Shown: positions 11,641 through 23,439, counted from the stretch's first letter. The stretch: 64,000 nucleotides of DNA from Bettongia penicillata ogilbyi (GCA_023548195.1 JAJHZJ010000252.1:3856841-3920840); one strand, 5' to 3'. Translations and numbers: made by a program. Notes: a model not told the origin generated them from the letters alone.

Positions 11641-12470
11641 TTCACGTAGAAATTAAATATCTTCACTTGGAGACAGCTGTCCCAAGACCTTAAGTCAACT
11701 CACCCAGTCCTGCTGACAAGTCTTTGTACATGGAAATGAGGGGGCCACATCTACCTGAACCAAGTGCCATATCCTTGTTGAGTTAGTCTCCTTTTGGCAA
11801 CGTAGCTAAGTTGTTAGTGGTTGAATTACACATGATGTCTCATTTTATTTCAATATCAGACTTAAACTAAGTTAGGTCCAACCTACAGTATTTGGCATAA
11901 TGATCCGGCATCATGTCTCTCATATTATGGCTGAAATAAGGACGGTAATACAAATATGGAAGATGGGTAATTGAGGGACTGGCTACAGCACCATGACACC
12001 TGGTGACAAGGACCCTTCTACTGCTATATGGAGAGTCCTCTCAGTGGAACAGTGAGAAGATCCTTCTCTTGGGGAGTGATTAGCTTAGTGGGTGCTGGAG
12101 GAGGCTTAGAGAGAGAGTAAAGAAGCACAAGCTGCCATTCCCTGGTTATGGTTAACCATCATGCAGTATCTGAATTTCTAGCATAAGAAACTGTGTAAAT
12201 GGACTGAGCACAATGAACAATTAAAGACAGCGCTTTCTGCTTTTAGGGACTGTGGAATGAAGGAAGAGGGGCAGCTGTTGGAGTTGAGGTGAAACAGATG
12301 GGGTTGGGGGAACAGGCCTCAGATAGAAACCCACCCAGAAATTTTGCTGAAAAGATACTGCATCCTGTTTAGATTAGGGCTATAAGACATGAGACTGAGA
12401 GTGGAAACTTGGGAACTGATAAGAAAGTCCCCAATGTTATTTATTTATTATTATATCCTATTTCTTTTCC
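11641..12470. other. Unique intergenic sequence
   Basis: About 830 bases with no recognised repeat, RNA gene or coding signal. Confidence 0.45.
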
Positions 12471-12472
12471 TC

Positions 12473-12676
12473 TGTCTCTGTCTCTTTCTCTGTGCATCTC
12501 TGTCCCTCTGTTTCTGTCTCTGTATCTCTGTTTCTGTCTCTGTGTGTCTCTGTCTCTGTGTGTATGAGTCTCTCTCTGTCTTTGTCTCTATCTCTTTCTC
12601 TCTTTTTCTCTATCTCTCTTTGGCAGTCTCTGTCTCTGTCTGCCTGTCTCTCTGTCTCTGTCTCTCTCTCTCTTTC
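12473..12676. repeat. (TCTCTG)n-type simple repeat
   Basis: Roughly 200 bases of imperfect TCTCTG/TCTG units. It generates a Leu/Ser/Val/Cys-rich 130-codon frame that is an artefact. Confidence 0.95.
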
Positions 12677-12679
12677 TTG

Positions 12680-13350
12680 TCCTCTATGCTAAGTATGAAG
12701 TTTTCTCCCCCTGTTGAAGCAAGAAAATGGGCAAACTTTCACCACCAAAGGACTGGCACCCTGCAGGAGAAGTACAGATAGTAACCTGATGAGGCATTAT
12801 TACATCAGTGGCTGCTGAGGGTGTGATGTACTGGAGTCCATGCAGAAAAGATCTCCATATTGGAGTCCCATCAGCTGGAGGAGCTCTCTGAAGACTTACT
12901 TTTACAGCATCAGATAAATTAGATGCTCCGGATGGATACTATCCTTTGTCTCTCTTTAGGTAGCTGGAGAATTGTGTGTACCTGGACCCATTAGAGGTGA
13001 ATACCTGTTGCAGCTAGTCCCAAAGGGGCCTCTCTAAGGGAGGGGATAAAATTCCTAAAGGAGATGTATTTGATAGAAACATTCTATGCTACCATCACCC
13101 TTCCCTCATTCCTATGGCCTGCCACCCCCTATGACCTGTCCAAGTCAGGGCCAATTAGATCTTGTCTTATGGACAAGGTAGACCTGCACTACTGGCTTCA
13201 AACTTCGGCCAAGGATGTCCCTAGACACACAGCAATACAGGTATGGGCTGACCACCTGACAGAATTGGAGACATAAACTGAGACAGTGATGGCTGGGGCC
13301 AGGATTACTGTCAGTGTAAATTGGCTCTCTTGTGAGTGAAGGAAGAGGAC
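12680..13350. other. Unique intergenic sequence
   Basis: About 670 bases with no recognised element or gene signal. Confidence 0.45.
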
Positions 13351-13354
13351 CAGC

Positions 13355-13535
13355 TTTTAATGTCCTAGTAGGTGGGACCATCTCCAGTCGTCCTGATGAA
13401 TATCTGACCCAGATCATTCTTGAGGAGAAGGTGAGGCTGATGACCTTGCATAGTCCTCCCTCACTCAAATCAAAGTCAACTCCAAGTCATGTCATCACCT
13501 CCCTGATGTCATGGTCCTCTTCAAGAATGAAGACC
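13355..13535 (+). mobile_element. SINE fragment with the CCTGATGAATATCTG-type tail
   Basis: CATCTCCAGTCGTCCTGATG, GAGGAGAAGGTGAGGCTGAT, GCATAGTCCTCCCTCACTCA, GATGTCATGGTCCTCTTCAA. This is the second marsupial SINE tail type, seen also at 48.2, 54.4 and 58.5 kb. No head is visible. Confidence 0.75.
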
Positions 13536-15390
13536 AGCCCTGTTCAGTAGGCCTGAGATCAAGACAAAGTGAATGCTCAGCATTCAGAACTCAGAATTAC
13601 AGGAGCCGATATTTAACTTTTAGAAGGAAGAGGAGACTGGTTGGAGCTGGAGCAAAAATGCCTCTGGAAGTGGGGAGCACTTCTGAATAATTCGTACTAT
13701 GGTGCTTATGATTTATCAGATGTATTTTATTCCAGATACTAGGGAGCCAAAGTAGCATATCCAGCTGGTTAGAGGAGGGATCCGATTTAGAGTTATAAAT
13801 GGGAAAGAAGACTATTTCTCTTATTCAGAGTTTGACCTCAACCCAGTTCTGCAAGGAGTTCCTTCCCCTCTGCTAGGACAGCCACTCCAGCAGTATGATT
13901 TTGAGGAGGGGTGCCTCTAGGCAATGCTTCTCAATATGAAATTCTGTGACTTCAGGGGCACTCCAGGGGCTACCTGGTCCCTTGTAATATTAATATTAAT
14001 TAATTTTTAATATAATATATATAATATATAATATAATAATTATTAATATTTCCAAAAGAGTCAACGCTGTTGCCTTAAACATGAATCCTTTCAGCCCATA
14101 CTCTCCTACTTTATTACTATTTGCTAAAATTCAGACCATCCCCTTACAGGGGTCTCATCAAACCCAGCAACAATTTTTCTGTGTATTTGGATAAGACTTT
14201 TTGTTTGGTTCATATGGGGTGATGTGTACCAGGTATGGGGAAACAGTCCGTGGATGGAAAGTTTAATGTCAACACATTGAGACAGATGCATGAAGGAAAG
14301 ACTTGAGAGGTAATTATTTTCTACTTAGGTCTAGTGTTGTATGATAGGGGCTGATAAGTATTTATTAATGAATTGGTCAGAGTTTTTGTGTGATCATTTG
14401 AAAAAAAAATGGGGTAGTCCAGGAAAACTATCCAATAGGTGAAGGGTTAATAGGTATAAACAGCAGAAAATCTGAGAAGTGGGTCCTGGGCAGGCAAGAG
14501 ACTTCCATCCATGGGGATCATGGAAGATAAACTTGGGCAGAAATCATGACTCTGGGCTAAGAGGATCAGGGATACAGAGGATACAGGTAGCTAGGGGCCA
14601 GGTTCCCAAGCCAAGGAGTCAAAGTAAACAGCACCAGCAGCAAGGATATTCCTTGTTACCGAGTCAAATATTTTCTCAGGCAAGGGATCATTACAAGCTT
14701 TTTGCTCTAATTTTTTCTGACTCACCTCTCTATTCAGTGAATTATCCAGCCCTGTGGATTGCACCTGGGCAACTGTTTTGTTTGGGGTGGAGGAGGGAGG
14801 CGTTAAAGGAGCCCTACAGGTAGAGACAAGTTGTTTGGAATCATTGGAGTACAGGAATGAGGGGGGTGAGGCAGTTCCAGACAGGTGGATAAAATCCTCA
14901 TAATTGAATGAACTATTCAAAGAACTATTTCACACACCAGACTGGAAATGGGAATAAAAATTCACATTAATAGTATCTGCCAGCAAATTGCCAAAACATT
15001 TAATGTTAAAGTTGAATCCAGCTATTTATCATAAATTCCAGTTTGTTATTTTTCCTCTCTATGTCTCCTAACCCTCACTTCCCTTCCAGGGGTGGGGACA
15101 ACCAATGATTCACAATCCACAAAAAATTATGTCCCTGACTATAAAACTCTCGCCTTGAGCTGTGTGTCTAGGTTGGAACTCCACTGGACTTGAGTCTCCC
15201 CAAGTCAATTTCTCTAGCTGCTTTCACAAAGATTCCAGCAAAGATTCAGCTGCAAAGCCTTTCATGACACAAACCCCCAAATAGTCTAAAGGCTAAAATG
15301 AGGCACGATTAGTATCTCAAGGGAGGGCCTTTGTTTATGGGCTGTGGATAATTGCTTCTGGAAACCATCAGACGCTCCTCAGAGGTGGGG
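13536..15390. other. Long unique stretch
   Basis: About 1.85 kb with few recognisable repeats. An AT-rich palindromic tract (TAATATTAATATTAATTAAT and related words) lies at about 13987-14050. Near 15140 a TATAAAA-like box (GACTATAAAACTCTCGCC) precedes GC-richer sequence that could be an old LTR or promoter, but I see no paired ends. Confidence 0.35.
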
Positions 15391-15392
15391 AA

Positions 15393-16148
15393 CATTTTTA
15401 TTTTAAAATTTTTTTATGGGCCAGGGGTGGTTTATTCTTTTCCCCTTCCTGTTTATTTTTTTTCTCAGTTCCAAAGCCTATCTCCCTCTACCCGCTCCCT
15501 CCCTCATTGAGAAGGAAAGAAACATGATACCCGTTGTATGTATGAAATCATGCAAAATATATTTCCGCATCAACCTTGTTGAAAATAAAAAGGTAAAAAT
15601 GTTTGTCTTCACTCAGAGTCTACTGGGTTCTGTGTCTGCAAGTGGAGAGCATTTTTCATCACGTTGTGGTTCAGTTTTTTCAGTCCTGTCTTACTCTTTG
15701 TGACCCCATCTGGGGTTTTCTTGGCAAAGATACTGGAGTGGTTTGCCATTTCCTTCTCCAGCTCATTTTACAGATGAGGAAACTGAGACAAACAAGGATA
15801 AGTGACTTGCCTAGGGTCACATAGCTGGCATCTGAGGTCAAATTTTAATTCAGGAAGATGACTTTTCTTGATTCCAGGCCCAACGCTATGCACTGCACCA
15901 TCTTGGATTGTTGTATTGATCAGAGTTGCTAAATTTTTCACAGTTGATTATCATTACAATGTTGCTGTTTGTATACATTGTTCTTCTGGCTCTGTTCACT
16001 TCATTTTTCATCAGTTCATATAAATCTTTCCAGGTTTTTCTGAAGCCATCCCCTTTATCATTTCTTACAGCATAATAGCATTGCACCGCAATCATGTACT
16101 TAACTTGTTCAACCATTCCCCAATTGATGGGCAGAGGTGGGGTGGGAA
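15393..16148 (-). mobile_element. L1 3' end (ORF2 C-terminus and 3' UTR), split by a SINE
   Basis: The right part (15894-16148), read on the minus strand, encodes the end of an L1 ORF2-like protein: an N-W-G-M-V-E-Q-like stretch, then Q-C-Y-Y-A-V-R-N-D and R-K-T-W-K-D-L, corresponding to the YYAAIKND-like region near the L1 ORF2 C-terminus. The left part (15393-15662) is 3' UTR ending in an A-rich tail (antisense TTTTAAAATTTTTTTATG). The interruption is the SINE at 15664-15893. 5'-truncated, as usual for L1. Confidence 0.82.
15664..15893 (-). mobile_element. CORE-SINE inserted into the L1 3' end
   Basis: TTCAGTCCTGTCTTACTCTT, TGGAGTGGTTTGCCATTTCC, ACAGATGAGGAAACTGAGAC, GGGTCACATAGCTGGCATCT. 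L1 sequence (GCATTTTTCATCAC ... TTGTATTGATCAGAG) resumes on both sides, as shown by comparison with the uninterrupted copy at 22575-23035. Confidence 0.92.
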
Positions 16149-16149
16149 G

Positions 16150-17240
16150 CAATTTTAGAAAACTTTCATATGGATTCATTTTTTAAAAAGTAGTTACAAT
16201 TTAAAAGTGGTCTGAGTTTATAACTTCAGATTTCCTGAACAATCAGTCCAACTTGGGAATTAGTAGATGGAGTACAGTTGAAACAGTTTACCAGAGAAAA
16301 AGAGATATACAATATAAATATTTTTATTCCCTAACTACTTGTCAGTTATTTTCACTGAGTAAATGTTTACACTTCTCTTGTCCCACTGAAGAAATCTACA
16401 TCCGCATATCTGAAAGTAAATTCTTTTGTGTGTGTAAATATTTACTTACCCCAGAAATATATTTCTTTGTGTATATCTTCTTATAAGTGTTTTATATAAA
16501 GGTTCAATTCCAGCTTACAAATAAGTTTAAATCTTATAACTCTTTTCTTAGAATTTTCCAGATGAAATAAATGATTGATGGCCAAAATACATGCCATTCC
16601 CATGCTATTTTTTCCCTGTTTGGAATATGCATGAGACTGAATTTAAATATGCATTAAATATATATTTCCTGTATATTAATTTCAGACTATCAAACATCTA
16701 GGTGTTCCTAAGAACAAATTCGAAAATTCTCAGAACCTGAAAATAGATAGTATTAGAAAAATATTGAGTAGGTGAGAAGTTGTGAATTAGTTATTTGTAT
16801 TTTCTCTGCTGTCCTGAAAGCCACTTCCTGAGGAAGCCTGTTGCCCCATGGGACAAATCTATACCTTCCTGAACATTCTACCTGTTGTTCTCAGTTCTGG
16901 GGTCAAGGTGAACAATTTGAATCCCTTTTCCACATGATATTTAAAGAAAATATCTTTAAAGATATTTATAGAAAAGGATTCCATCCTACTGTTTTTTTTT
17001 TTCTTTTTCAAACTAAACATCCACAGTTCCTTCAACTATTCCTCCTTCTGACTCTCTACTGGTACTATTTGTGGGAGCCCCTTTGTACCTTGTCTCTCAC
17101 ACTGAAACCTTGGGGTTCTCTTTGACCCTTCTCTACCATCAGTTACCAAGTCATTCCTTCCTCTCTGTAGGTGAGCAGTAAATTGTAGTTGAAAGTGGGT
17201 GTTGAATTTGGAAATGGAGAACCTGGGCTTACAATTTACA
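16150..17240. other. Unique sequence with possible conserved element
   Basis: About 1.1 kb. The part at 16550-16690 contains homeodomain-like words (AAATGATTGATGGCC, TTTAAATATGCATTAAATAT). A short L3/CR1-like trace (AAACTAAACATCCACAGTTC) lies near 17010. No coding evidence. Confidence 0.35.
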
Positions 17241-17244
17241 ACTT

Positions 17245-17475
17245 AAGTTGTTTTTTACTTGTATCTGGCTCTTCAAGACCCCATTTGGGGGTTTCTTGGC
17301 AAAGAGAGTTGAGTGGTTTGCCATTTCCTCCTCCAGCTTATTCTAAAGATGAGGAAACTGAGGCAAATAGGGTTAAGTGACTTGCTCAGGTTCACCCAGC
17401 TAGTAAGTGAACTCAGGAAGATGTCTTCCTAATTCCAAATCCAGCACTCTATCTCCTATACCACCTAGCTACCTT
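17245..17475 (-). mobile_element. CORE-SINE with RTE-type tail, antisense
   Basis: GGGGGTTTCTTGGCAAAGAG, AGTGGTTTGCCATTTCCTCC, GATGAGGAAACTGAGGCAAA, TATACCACCTAGCTACC. Confidence 0.92.
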
Positions 17476-17534
17476 CTCCCACCCCAAAAGGATTATTTAT
17501 GATAGGTATTTCCACCGTTTTCCCCCTCTTCTGT

Positions 17535-17705
17535 TGTTCAATTGTTCCAGTATGTTCAAATTTTCGTGACCCTATTTGGGATTTTCTTGCCAAAGATACT
17601 GCAGTGATTTGAATGCCTGTGTGAGGCAGGATTTGAACTCACTAAGATGAGTCTTTCTGACTTCAAGTCAGGTGCTCTAGACACCATACCACCTAGTTGC
17701 CCCAT
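17535..17705 (-). mobile_element. CORE-SINE, antisense, CORE deleted
   Basis: Tail (TTGGGATTTTCTTGCCAAAG, GATACTGCAGTGATTTG) joins directly to the head (AGTCAGGTGCTCTAGACACC, ATACCACCTAGTTGCCCC), leaving out the CORE block. Confidence 0.8.
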
Positions 17706-17802
17706 GAGCAGTCTCTTAACTTTAAATTCCTGGAATGGGTCTCATTTTCCTCAACTGTTAAATAAAAGGGTTGGATTAAATTACCTCAAAGGTCTCTCTT
17801 GC

Positions 17803-18050
17803 GGCAGTTAGATGGTGCAGTAGATAGTGTAGTGGACTTGGAAGGCTCATCTTCATGAGTTCAAATCCTGACTCTGACATTTACTAGCTATATGACCCTG
17901 GGCAGGTCACTTAATCCTGTTTATTCAGTTTCCTCATTTGTAAAATGAACTGGAGCAAGAACAGGCAAACCCCTCTAGTATCTTTACCAAGAAAATCTCA
18001 AATGGCATCATGAACAGTTGGACATCACTGAAACAAAGTAAACAACCACC
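17803..18050 (+). mobile_element. CORE-SINE with RTE-type tail
   Basis: GCGGCAGTTAGATGGTGCAG, ACTAGCTATATGACCCTGGG, CAGTTTCCTCATTTGTAAAA, CTCTAGTATCTTTACCAAGA, AGTTGGACATCACTGAAACA. Confidence 0.93.
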
Positions 18051-18365
18051 ATTCATATACAAACATAAATGGCATAAGGTCTGGGTTAATTTCTTTCCTG
18101 AAAGCAGGTAGTCAATTTTTCCAAGTCCATTTTTTAAAATAATGAATTTTTTCCCAATATTAATTTTTTTCTAAGGTTTGGCAAACACTAATCTTCTTCA
18201 TCTATTTGGTTGGATGGCTAGTATATCCACTCTATTATATTGACTGATCTCCATTTCCATTTTACTTTTGCCCAGTATTAGCAGCTTTAATAATAGCTTG
18301 GGAATAAATTTTGAAGGTTAGGAGCATAAGCTTTAATACAAACCATTGCATCCTCACTCATCTCA
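18051..18365. other. Unclassified AT-rich sequence
   Basis: About 310 bases without a recognised element. Confidence 0.35.
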
Positions 18366-18540
18366 ATTCAACAAGTGTTGGATTCATCAAGCACTAGAAA
18401 TGGTGGTAGGCACTGAGTATATAGGGATGAAAATGAAATGTCTCTGACTTCAAGAAACTTACATGTTGCTGGGGAAAATAACAACGTGTTGATTATTAAA
18501 TCAACAGGTGAAGTCAATAAGTTAAGTCAACACAAAATAT
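18366..18540 (-). mobile_element. L2 3' end, antisense
   Basis: CAACAAGTGTTGGATTCATC, AAGCACTAGAAATGGTGGTA, GGCACTGAGTATATAGGGAT and CTGACTTCAAGAAACTTACA parallel the inverted L2 terminus. Confidence 0.6.
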
Positions 18541-18769
18541 AATGTAGGACTGAACCTTTGATCTCATTGGTATAGGAAACTTCTGATGCAGGTTGACATT
18601 TTTCTTGGCATTCAGAGTCGGTGAGTAGCCTGGGTTATTGAAAGACTGAACAACTTGTAGAGTCAGTTAATATGAGTCCTGCCTCTAACACAAAAATATA
18701 TGCACAGTGAATGGGAATTACCAGTTTGGTTGAAATGTAGAGTACATGAAAGAGTAATATAAAGGAGTT

Positions 18770-18890
18770 AATTCAAGATAGAGTGCAGTAATAAATACTG
18801 CAGTGAGGGAGACATGGGTTCAAGGCCAACTTCTGACCCATCATGGTTATGCGACCTTGGACAAGTCACTTAATTTCTCAATGCTCTAGG
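18770..18890 (+). mobile_element. CORE-SINE fragment
   Basis: GGGAGACATGGGTTCAAGGC and GCGACCTTGGACAAGTCACT. Truncated after the CORE. Confidence 0.65.
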
Positions 18891-19145
18891 GAACTAAGAC
18901 TAAACTAGGCATCAGTCGACATTGGTAAAGGGAGATTACTTAGCAAGGAGCTAGCTCCTTATACGAATGGAGTTATAGACCTGGTTGCTATCTCTGTGCC
19001 TAATGGAAAAATCAATTTGGAAAGATTGTTTAAAGTTCAATTTTGAAAGGCTTTAGATGCCAGACAGAAGACTTTGTAGTTTATCCTGTGTCTGTCATTG
19101 TTATTATTATGAGGCCCAGGGAGGGGACTTGCCTAAGGTCACATA

Positions 19146-19390
19146 AATAAGGGTTAGGTGACACAGTCACTAGAGTGCAGTCTGGAAGACCTGAGTTCAA
19201 ATCCTGCCTCATATACATGGTAACTGTGTGACTTTGAGCAAGTCACCTAACCCTGTCTGCCTCAGTTTTCTCATCCATAACATTATCTGGAGAAGGAAAT
19301 CATGGCAAACCACTCTAGTATCTTTGCCAAGAAAACTCTAAATGGGTCAGAAGGAGTTGGACAAGGCTGAAACAACTGAACAGCGACAAA
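19146..19390 (+). mobile_element. CORE-SINE with RTE-type tail
   Basis: GAAGACCTGAGTTCAAATCC, GTGACTTTGAGCAAGTCACC, GCAAACCACTCTAGTATCTT, AGTTGGACAAGGCTGAAACA. Confidence 0.93.
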
Positions 19391-19479
19391 ACGTAACTTT
19401 AAAGTGGCAGAGCTGATTTTTGAAGCCAGAGCTCCAAATCTATGGATCTTTCTATACTGCATTACCTCTCCAGTAACTT

Positions 19480-19670
19480 ACATTGTAAAATGAACTTTAA
19501 GATTTACAAAATGTTTTCCTTGAAGCAAACTCCTGAGGTAAGACTAGGCAAATATTTTCCTCATTTTTCAGATGAGGACACTGAGGTTCCCCACAGTCAC
19601 ATAGCCTGCTATTGTCAGAGCCAGGTTTGAACCCAGGTCTAATCTCTTTCCACTGGTCAAGCAGCCTTTG
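19480..19670 (-). mobile_element. MIR-type SINE, antisense
   Basis: TTTCAGATGAGGACACTGAG, CAGTCACATAGCCTGCTATT, GAGCCAGGTTTGAACCCAGG. Confidence 0.78.
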
Positions 19671-19924
19671 GAACGGCTTGGGATTCATACACCTTTATAG
19701 TCTGTGGAAGCGCCAGAATTTTACAAAGGGAAATTTTTTGTGGCAGAAAATCTGGCAGTATCTGGAGGTAATTCACTGGCATCAATCATCAAAGTTGGGT
19801 GTTATTCTGGATATGTTTTCTGAAAGTATCTTGCAGAGATTTTAACCTTCCAAGTATTCCCTATCTTCCTTTCATATCCCTAATACATTGTCATTGCTAT
19901 CATCGCTCCCTTTTAAACAACACC

Positions 19925-20225
19925 TTCAGGTTGATAACATGCCTTACATACATTATCTCCTTCAATCCTCACATCAGACCTGTGAGGTAGGTGCTGTTTA
20001 TGGCTGAGGAAACAGCTTCAGAGAGGTTGTGACTTGTGCCATAAATACCTAATCTTGTTTGTCCTTTGAAACAACCTTGTGAGGAAGGTGCAATTGTTAT
20101 CCCTGCTTTTTAGCTGATGAAACTGAGGTTCAGAGAGGTCAAGGCATCATTTGGGAACATCACACAGCTTTTAAGGTTCAGAGATGGGATTCCAAGTCGT
20201 CACCCAGAATGCAAGTCCAGGGTTT
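19925..20225 (-). mobile_element. Two adjacent MIR-type SINEs, antisense
   Basis: Two copies of the same antisense module in tandem: CCTGTGAGGTAGGTGCTGTT ... GAGGAAACAGCTTCAGAGAG, then CTTGTGAGGAAGGTGCAATT ... GATGAAACTGAGGTTCAGAG and CATCACACAGCTTTTAAGGT. The first ends about where the second begins (20040). Confidence 0.75.
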
Positions 20226-20579
20226 TCTCCTCTATTTAGGAGACAAATAAAGTGACTAAGCTGGCCTTACTTGCTTAGTGTTTCCTCACTAGTAATGATA
20301 CAAAGGACCAGGACAGTAAAAACACCATCTGTTAACATGTTATACCTTTAAGTCTCTTAACGACTCAAAGGATACACCTGAATCAGTGTTTTGACTGCCT
20401 ATTTAGCCCAAATTCTTTGGATGACTGCCACATTCAATGCTATTTAGGGTAGTCTTATCTATGAACAAACAAATAAAGGAAGGGGAAAAAAATCCAACCC
20501 CCAAACCATTTAAGACTGTTTCTGTCCATTGAATCAAATTCTGAAAGGCTATTGTTTTTTCCCATCAAGGGTCAGATTT
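20226..20579. other. Unique intergenic sequence
   Basis: About 350 bases with nothing recognised. Confidence 0.45.
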
Positions 20580-20800
20580 CTTTTAAATTCTGTACAAGCA
20601 CTGTCTTCTGTATGAAGCCCTTTCTGATTCCCATTCCTCCTATCATACATGTGTCTCCACCCCCCACCCAAGAAAAATTACCTCCTATCTATTAAGTATA
20701 TATTATTAATGTATATATTTTTTCCTCATCCTGATTATCTTCTTTTTAGTTAGCATATTTATTTTATATTTCATCTGCTTGCATTTATTCTAGAAAAATA
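20580..20800 (+). mobile_element. Probable L2 fragment
   Basis: ATGAAGCCCTTTCTGATTCC resembles the L2 3'-region phrase around AGGCCTTCCCTGA. Diverged and AT-rich downstream. Confidence 0.4.
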
Positions 20801-20948
20801 AAAAAAGAACAAAATACTTTATTTTATATTTATTATGTACATATATGCATATATACATGTACACAAATTTATACAAAAATCTACCCTTAAGGAAAATCTA
20901 TTATATAAAAGAGGAAATGTGTATATGAATACATACATAGTATACATA

Positions 20949-20949
<1 letters not shown>

Positions 20950-20999
<50 letters not shown>
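20950..20999. repeat. (AT)n microsatellite
   Basis: About 25 pure AT dinucleotides. Confidence 0.97.
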
Positions 21000-21008
<9 letters not shown>

Positions 21009-21035
21009 TTCCAATACACTGAAATAAATGCTTTT

Positions 21036-21530
21036 TGTCCCTCATTTTCGAAGAGGACCTATGATGTCACGGGGTGATGTCTTGACTCAAAGGTGAATTG
21101 GATTTAAGTGAGGCAGAGTTGCAAAAATTTGTCAGTTTCACTCTTTCTTCCAGAGTCCTCTAAGTGCAGTAGCAGGACTTACCTCCAGATGACTTCTGAT
21201 AGCCCAGGATTCAGTGGGTGACCTTGGTGTCTTTGATATCTGACCAAGCTTTAAGCTTGCTTTCATGGTCATTGGAACAAATTGTTCTCATCTACCCATT
21301 CTGCTGAGGGAAGGCTTACCCATGGTTGGGGTAGACACCCCTCCCCACCAATCCATTGACAGGTTACCTGATTTAATGCACCTGGAGTATGGCCACTGCG
21401 TATACTACAGCTTCTTGGAGCCCAGGTGAGAGTTGGATGACAGCTAAACACCAAAGGTAGGATGAGCAGCCCTGAAAAGGACTCAATGACCCTCACTCAT
21501 AGCAGAGGTACTAGTCCCCCCTGAACACCC
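21036..21530 (-). mobile_element. 3' end of an RTE-like LINE, antisense
   Basis: Starts with TCATTTTCGAAGAGGACCTA, the reverse complement of the SINE tail end seen at 13.5 and 48.3 kb (GTCCTCTTCGAGAA), and continues far beyond it (GATTTAAGTGAGGCAGAGTT, GGTTGGGGTAGACACCCCTC). The longer sequence shared with 61290-61745 suggests the parent LINE 3' region rather than a SINE. Confidence 0.6.
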
Positions 21531-21584
21531 ATACACCCCAGAAAAACAAAGACCTACTGCTCTACAGATAGCTCTTTCCTCAGG

Positions 21585-21690
21585 AATAGAATTTCAGCTC
21601 CTCAGGGGCAGACTGTCATTTTCATCTGTATCATCAGCAAACAAGTACAATAGGACATTTAATAAATGCTACTGGGTTAAATGACTGATG
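21585..21690 (+). mobile_element. L2 3' end
   Basis: TCAGCTCCTCAGGGGCAGAC and GGACATTTAATAAATGCTAC. Confidence 0.7.
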
Positions 21691-21754
21691 GATTCCTCAA
21701 GCACACATCTATATGCTGATGCCATGCCATTTGTTTTGAGGTTATTTTCATGTA

Positions 21755-21955
21755 TAGTTTTTATAGTGCATAAAGCACTTTCCTCTTAATGACCTTGTCA
21801 AGTAGGTAAGGGAAGCCCTATGATTGTCATTTTACAAATGAAGGATCCAAGACTTAGAGAACTAGTTAGTTTCAGAGGAGGTAGGACCTGAAACCAGCCC
21901 TCCTAAGTCCAGCACCAACACTATTTCCATTGAATCACTCCTTTATTTTTCAGTG
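21755..21955 (-). mobile_element. MIR-type SINE, antisense
   Basis: GCATAAAGCACTTTCCTCTT, TTTTACAAATGAAGGATCCA, CCTAAGTCCAGCACCAACAC. Confidence 0.7.
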
Positions 21956-21959
21956 ATAT

Positions 21960-22560
21960 TGGCTTTCTGTTCTGGCAAAAGATGTTTTAGTGACAGCCCT
22001 GAATACAGAATTTCTTTCTTCCCTGACAGATCAAAGCCAAAAGATCTGGTTTCCATGCCAGGTCAGATCCTGGCCTGGCCTGGTCAATGAAAGCGGAAGA
22101 GGTCAAGCTGGGGAGAAAGGGTACCTACAGGCCCCTGGGTAAGAAGCTAGGTCAGTCACCTGCATACCTCCTCTGTTCTTGACCTCTCTGCTCAAACTGA
22201 CAGCCAGGAGAGGCCTTCCATAATAAAGATGTCAGCTGTGCACTGAATGATCTAAGGAGGCAAGCTTACCATGGCGAGATGCCACACAAATGATTTTGGA
22301 TGGGCTTTGGCCAGATGCCTGCACTACTCACAGGGCCTTGTCTGAGTTGGCTTCTTCCATGCCAAGCAAGAAGCGCATCCCATAAATACTATCCTTGGGC
22401 TCATCAATTCTATCCTATAGTAGCAGGAAAGCTAGCCTTGGGCAAAACTGATGTTAGGGGAGGTTTTTCTTCCAGTGCTTTTTAGCATTCTTCACATTCA
22501 GAAACCAGAAATTTTATTACCCTTCCTCTCTTAACATGCCCTCCTTCCTCCAGCAATACC
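21960..22560. other. Unique sequence
   Basis: About 600 bases, GC higher than its neighbours, no recognised repeat. No splice-bounded frame found. Confidence 0.4.
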
Positions 22561-22574
22561 CTTTCTCTTTCTTT

Positions 22575-23035
22575 CTTTTTTATTTTTCTTTCTTCTTTTC
22601 TTTTCCTTAAAATGTTTTTTTTTAATTTTAACATTTATCTTTTAAAATTTTTAGCTTTAAATTCTCTCCCTTCTTCCTGACCCTTCCCCAGTCATTGAGA
22701 AGGCGAGCAATGTATGAATTATACATGTGAATTCATGTAAAATACATCTATATGCACAAATGCAAGAAAAATTTAAAAAATGTAAAGGATATGCTTCAAC
22801 GTACACTTAGAGTTCATTAGTTATCTCTCTAGAGGTAGACGGCATTTTCCATCATGGGTTCTTTGAGATTTTTTTGGATCGTGGTATTGATCAGAGTACC
22901 TAAGTCTTTCACAGTTGATCATAATTACAATATTTCCATTACTGTGTATAATATTCTCCTGGTTCTGCTTACTGCACTTTGTATCAGTTTAGATAAGTCT
23001 TCCCAGAATACCCTATACTTTTCCTAAATTTCTAC
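22575..23035 (-). mobile_element. L1 3' end, uninterrupted
   Basis: Antisense L1 3' UTR and the last ORF2 codons: TTTTAACATTTATCTTTTAA (A-rich tail), CATTGAGAAGGCGAGCAATG, GGTATTGATCAGAGTACCTA, CTCCTGGTTCTGCTTACTGC. Directly comparable with 15393-16148 and 37840-38985. Confidence 0.82.
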
Positions 23036-23058
23036 ATGTTTTTGGAAACTGACTTATC

Positions 23059-23320
23059 TAATAGCTAAGTGGCACAGTGGATAGGGTGCTAGATCTGGAA
23101 TCAGGAAGACCTTAGTGCAAATCCTGCCTTAGATGCTTATGACCTTGATGAGTTTCTTTACCTCTCAGTATCTCAATTTCCTTATCTGTAAAATGGGAAG
23201 AATAATGACACCTACTGCCAGAGAGTTGTTGTGAGGACCCTTTGAAATGAGACAATAGATGAAAGCACTTGATAAACCTTAAAATACTGTATGAACATTA
23301 GCTTTTTATTATCCTGCCAT
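23059..23320 (+). mobile_element. CORE-SINE with MIR/L2-type tail
   Basis: TAGCTAAGTGGCACAGTGGA, TTCCTTATCTGTAAAATGGG, GTTGTTGTGAGGACCCTTTG. Confidence 0.9.
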
Positions 23321-23333
23321 TACACTACACTGC

Positions 23334-23435
23334 TTTTTTTTTTTTTTTTTTTTTTTTCCTTTCTTTGTATCCCCAGAGCTTAGCACAATGTCTGGCACAT
23401 AATAGGAGATTAATAATGTTTGTTGATTGGTAGGT
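23334..23435 (+). mobile_element. L2 3' end behind a poly-T run
   Basis: A T run of about 24 bases precedes ATCCCCAGAGCTTAGCACAA, TCTGGCACATAATAGGAGAT and GTTTGTTGATTGG. Confidence 0.75.
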
Positions 23436-23439
23436 AATT

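Noticed and set aside
12389..12781. 130-codon Leu/Ser/Cys/Val-rich frame
   Set aside because: Produced by the (TCTCTG)n simple repeat.
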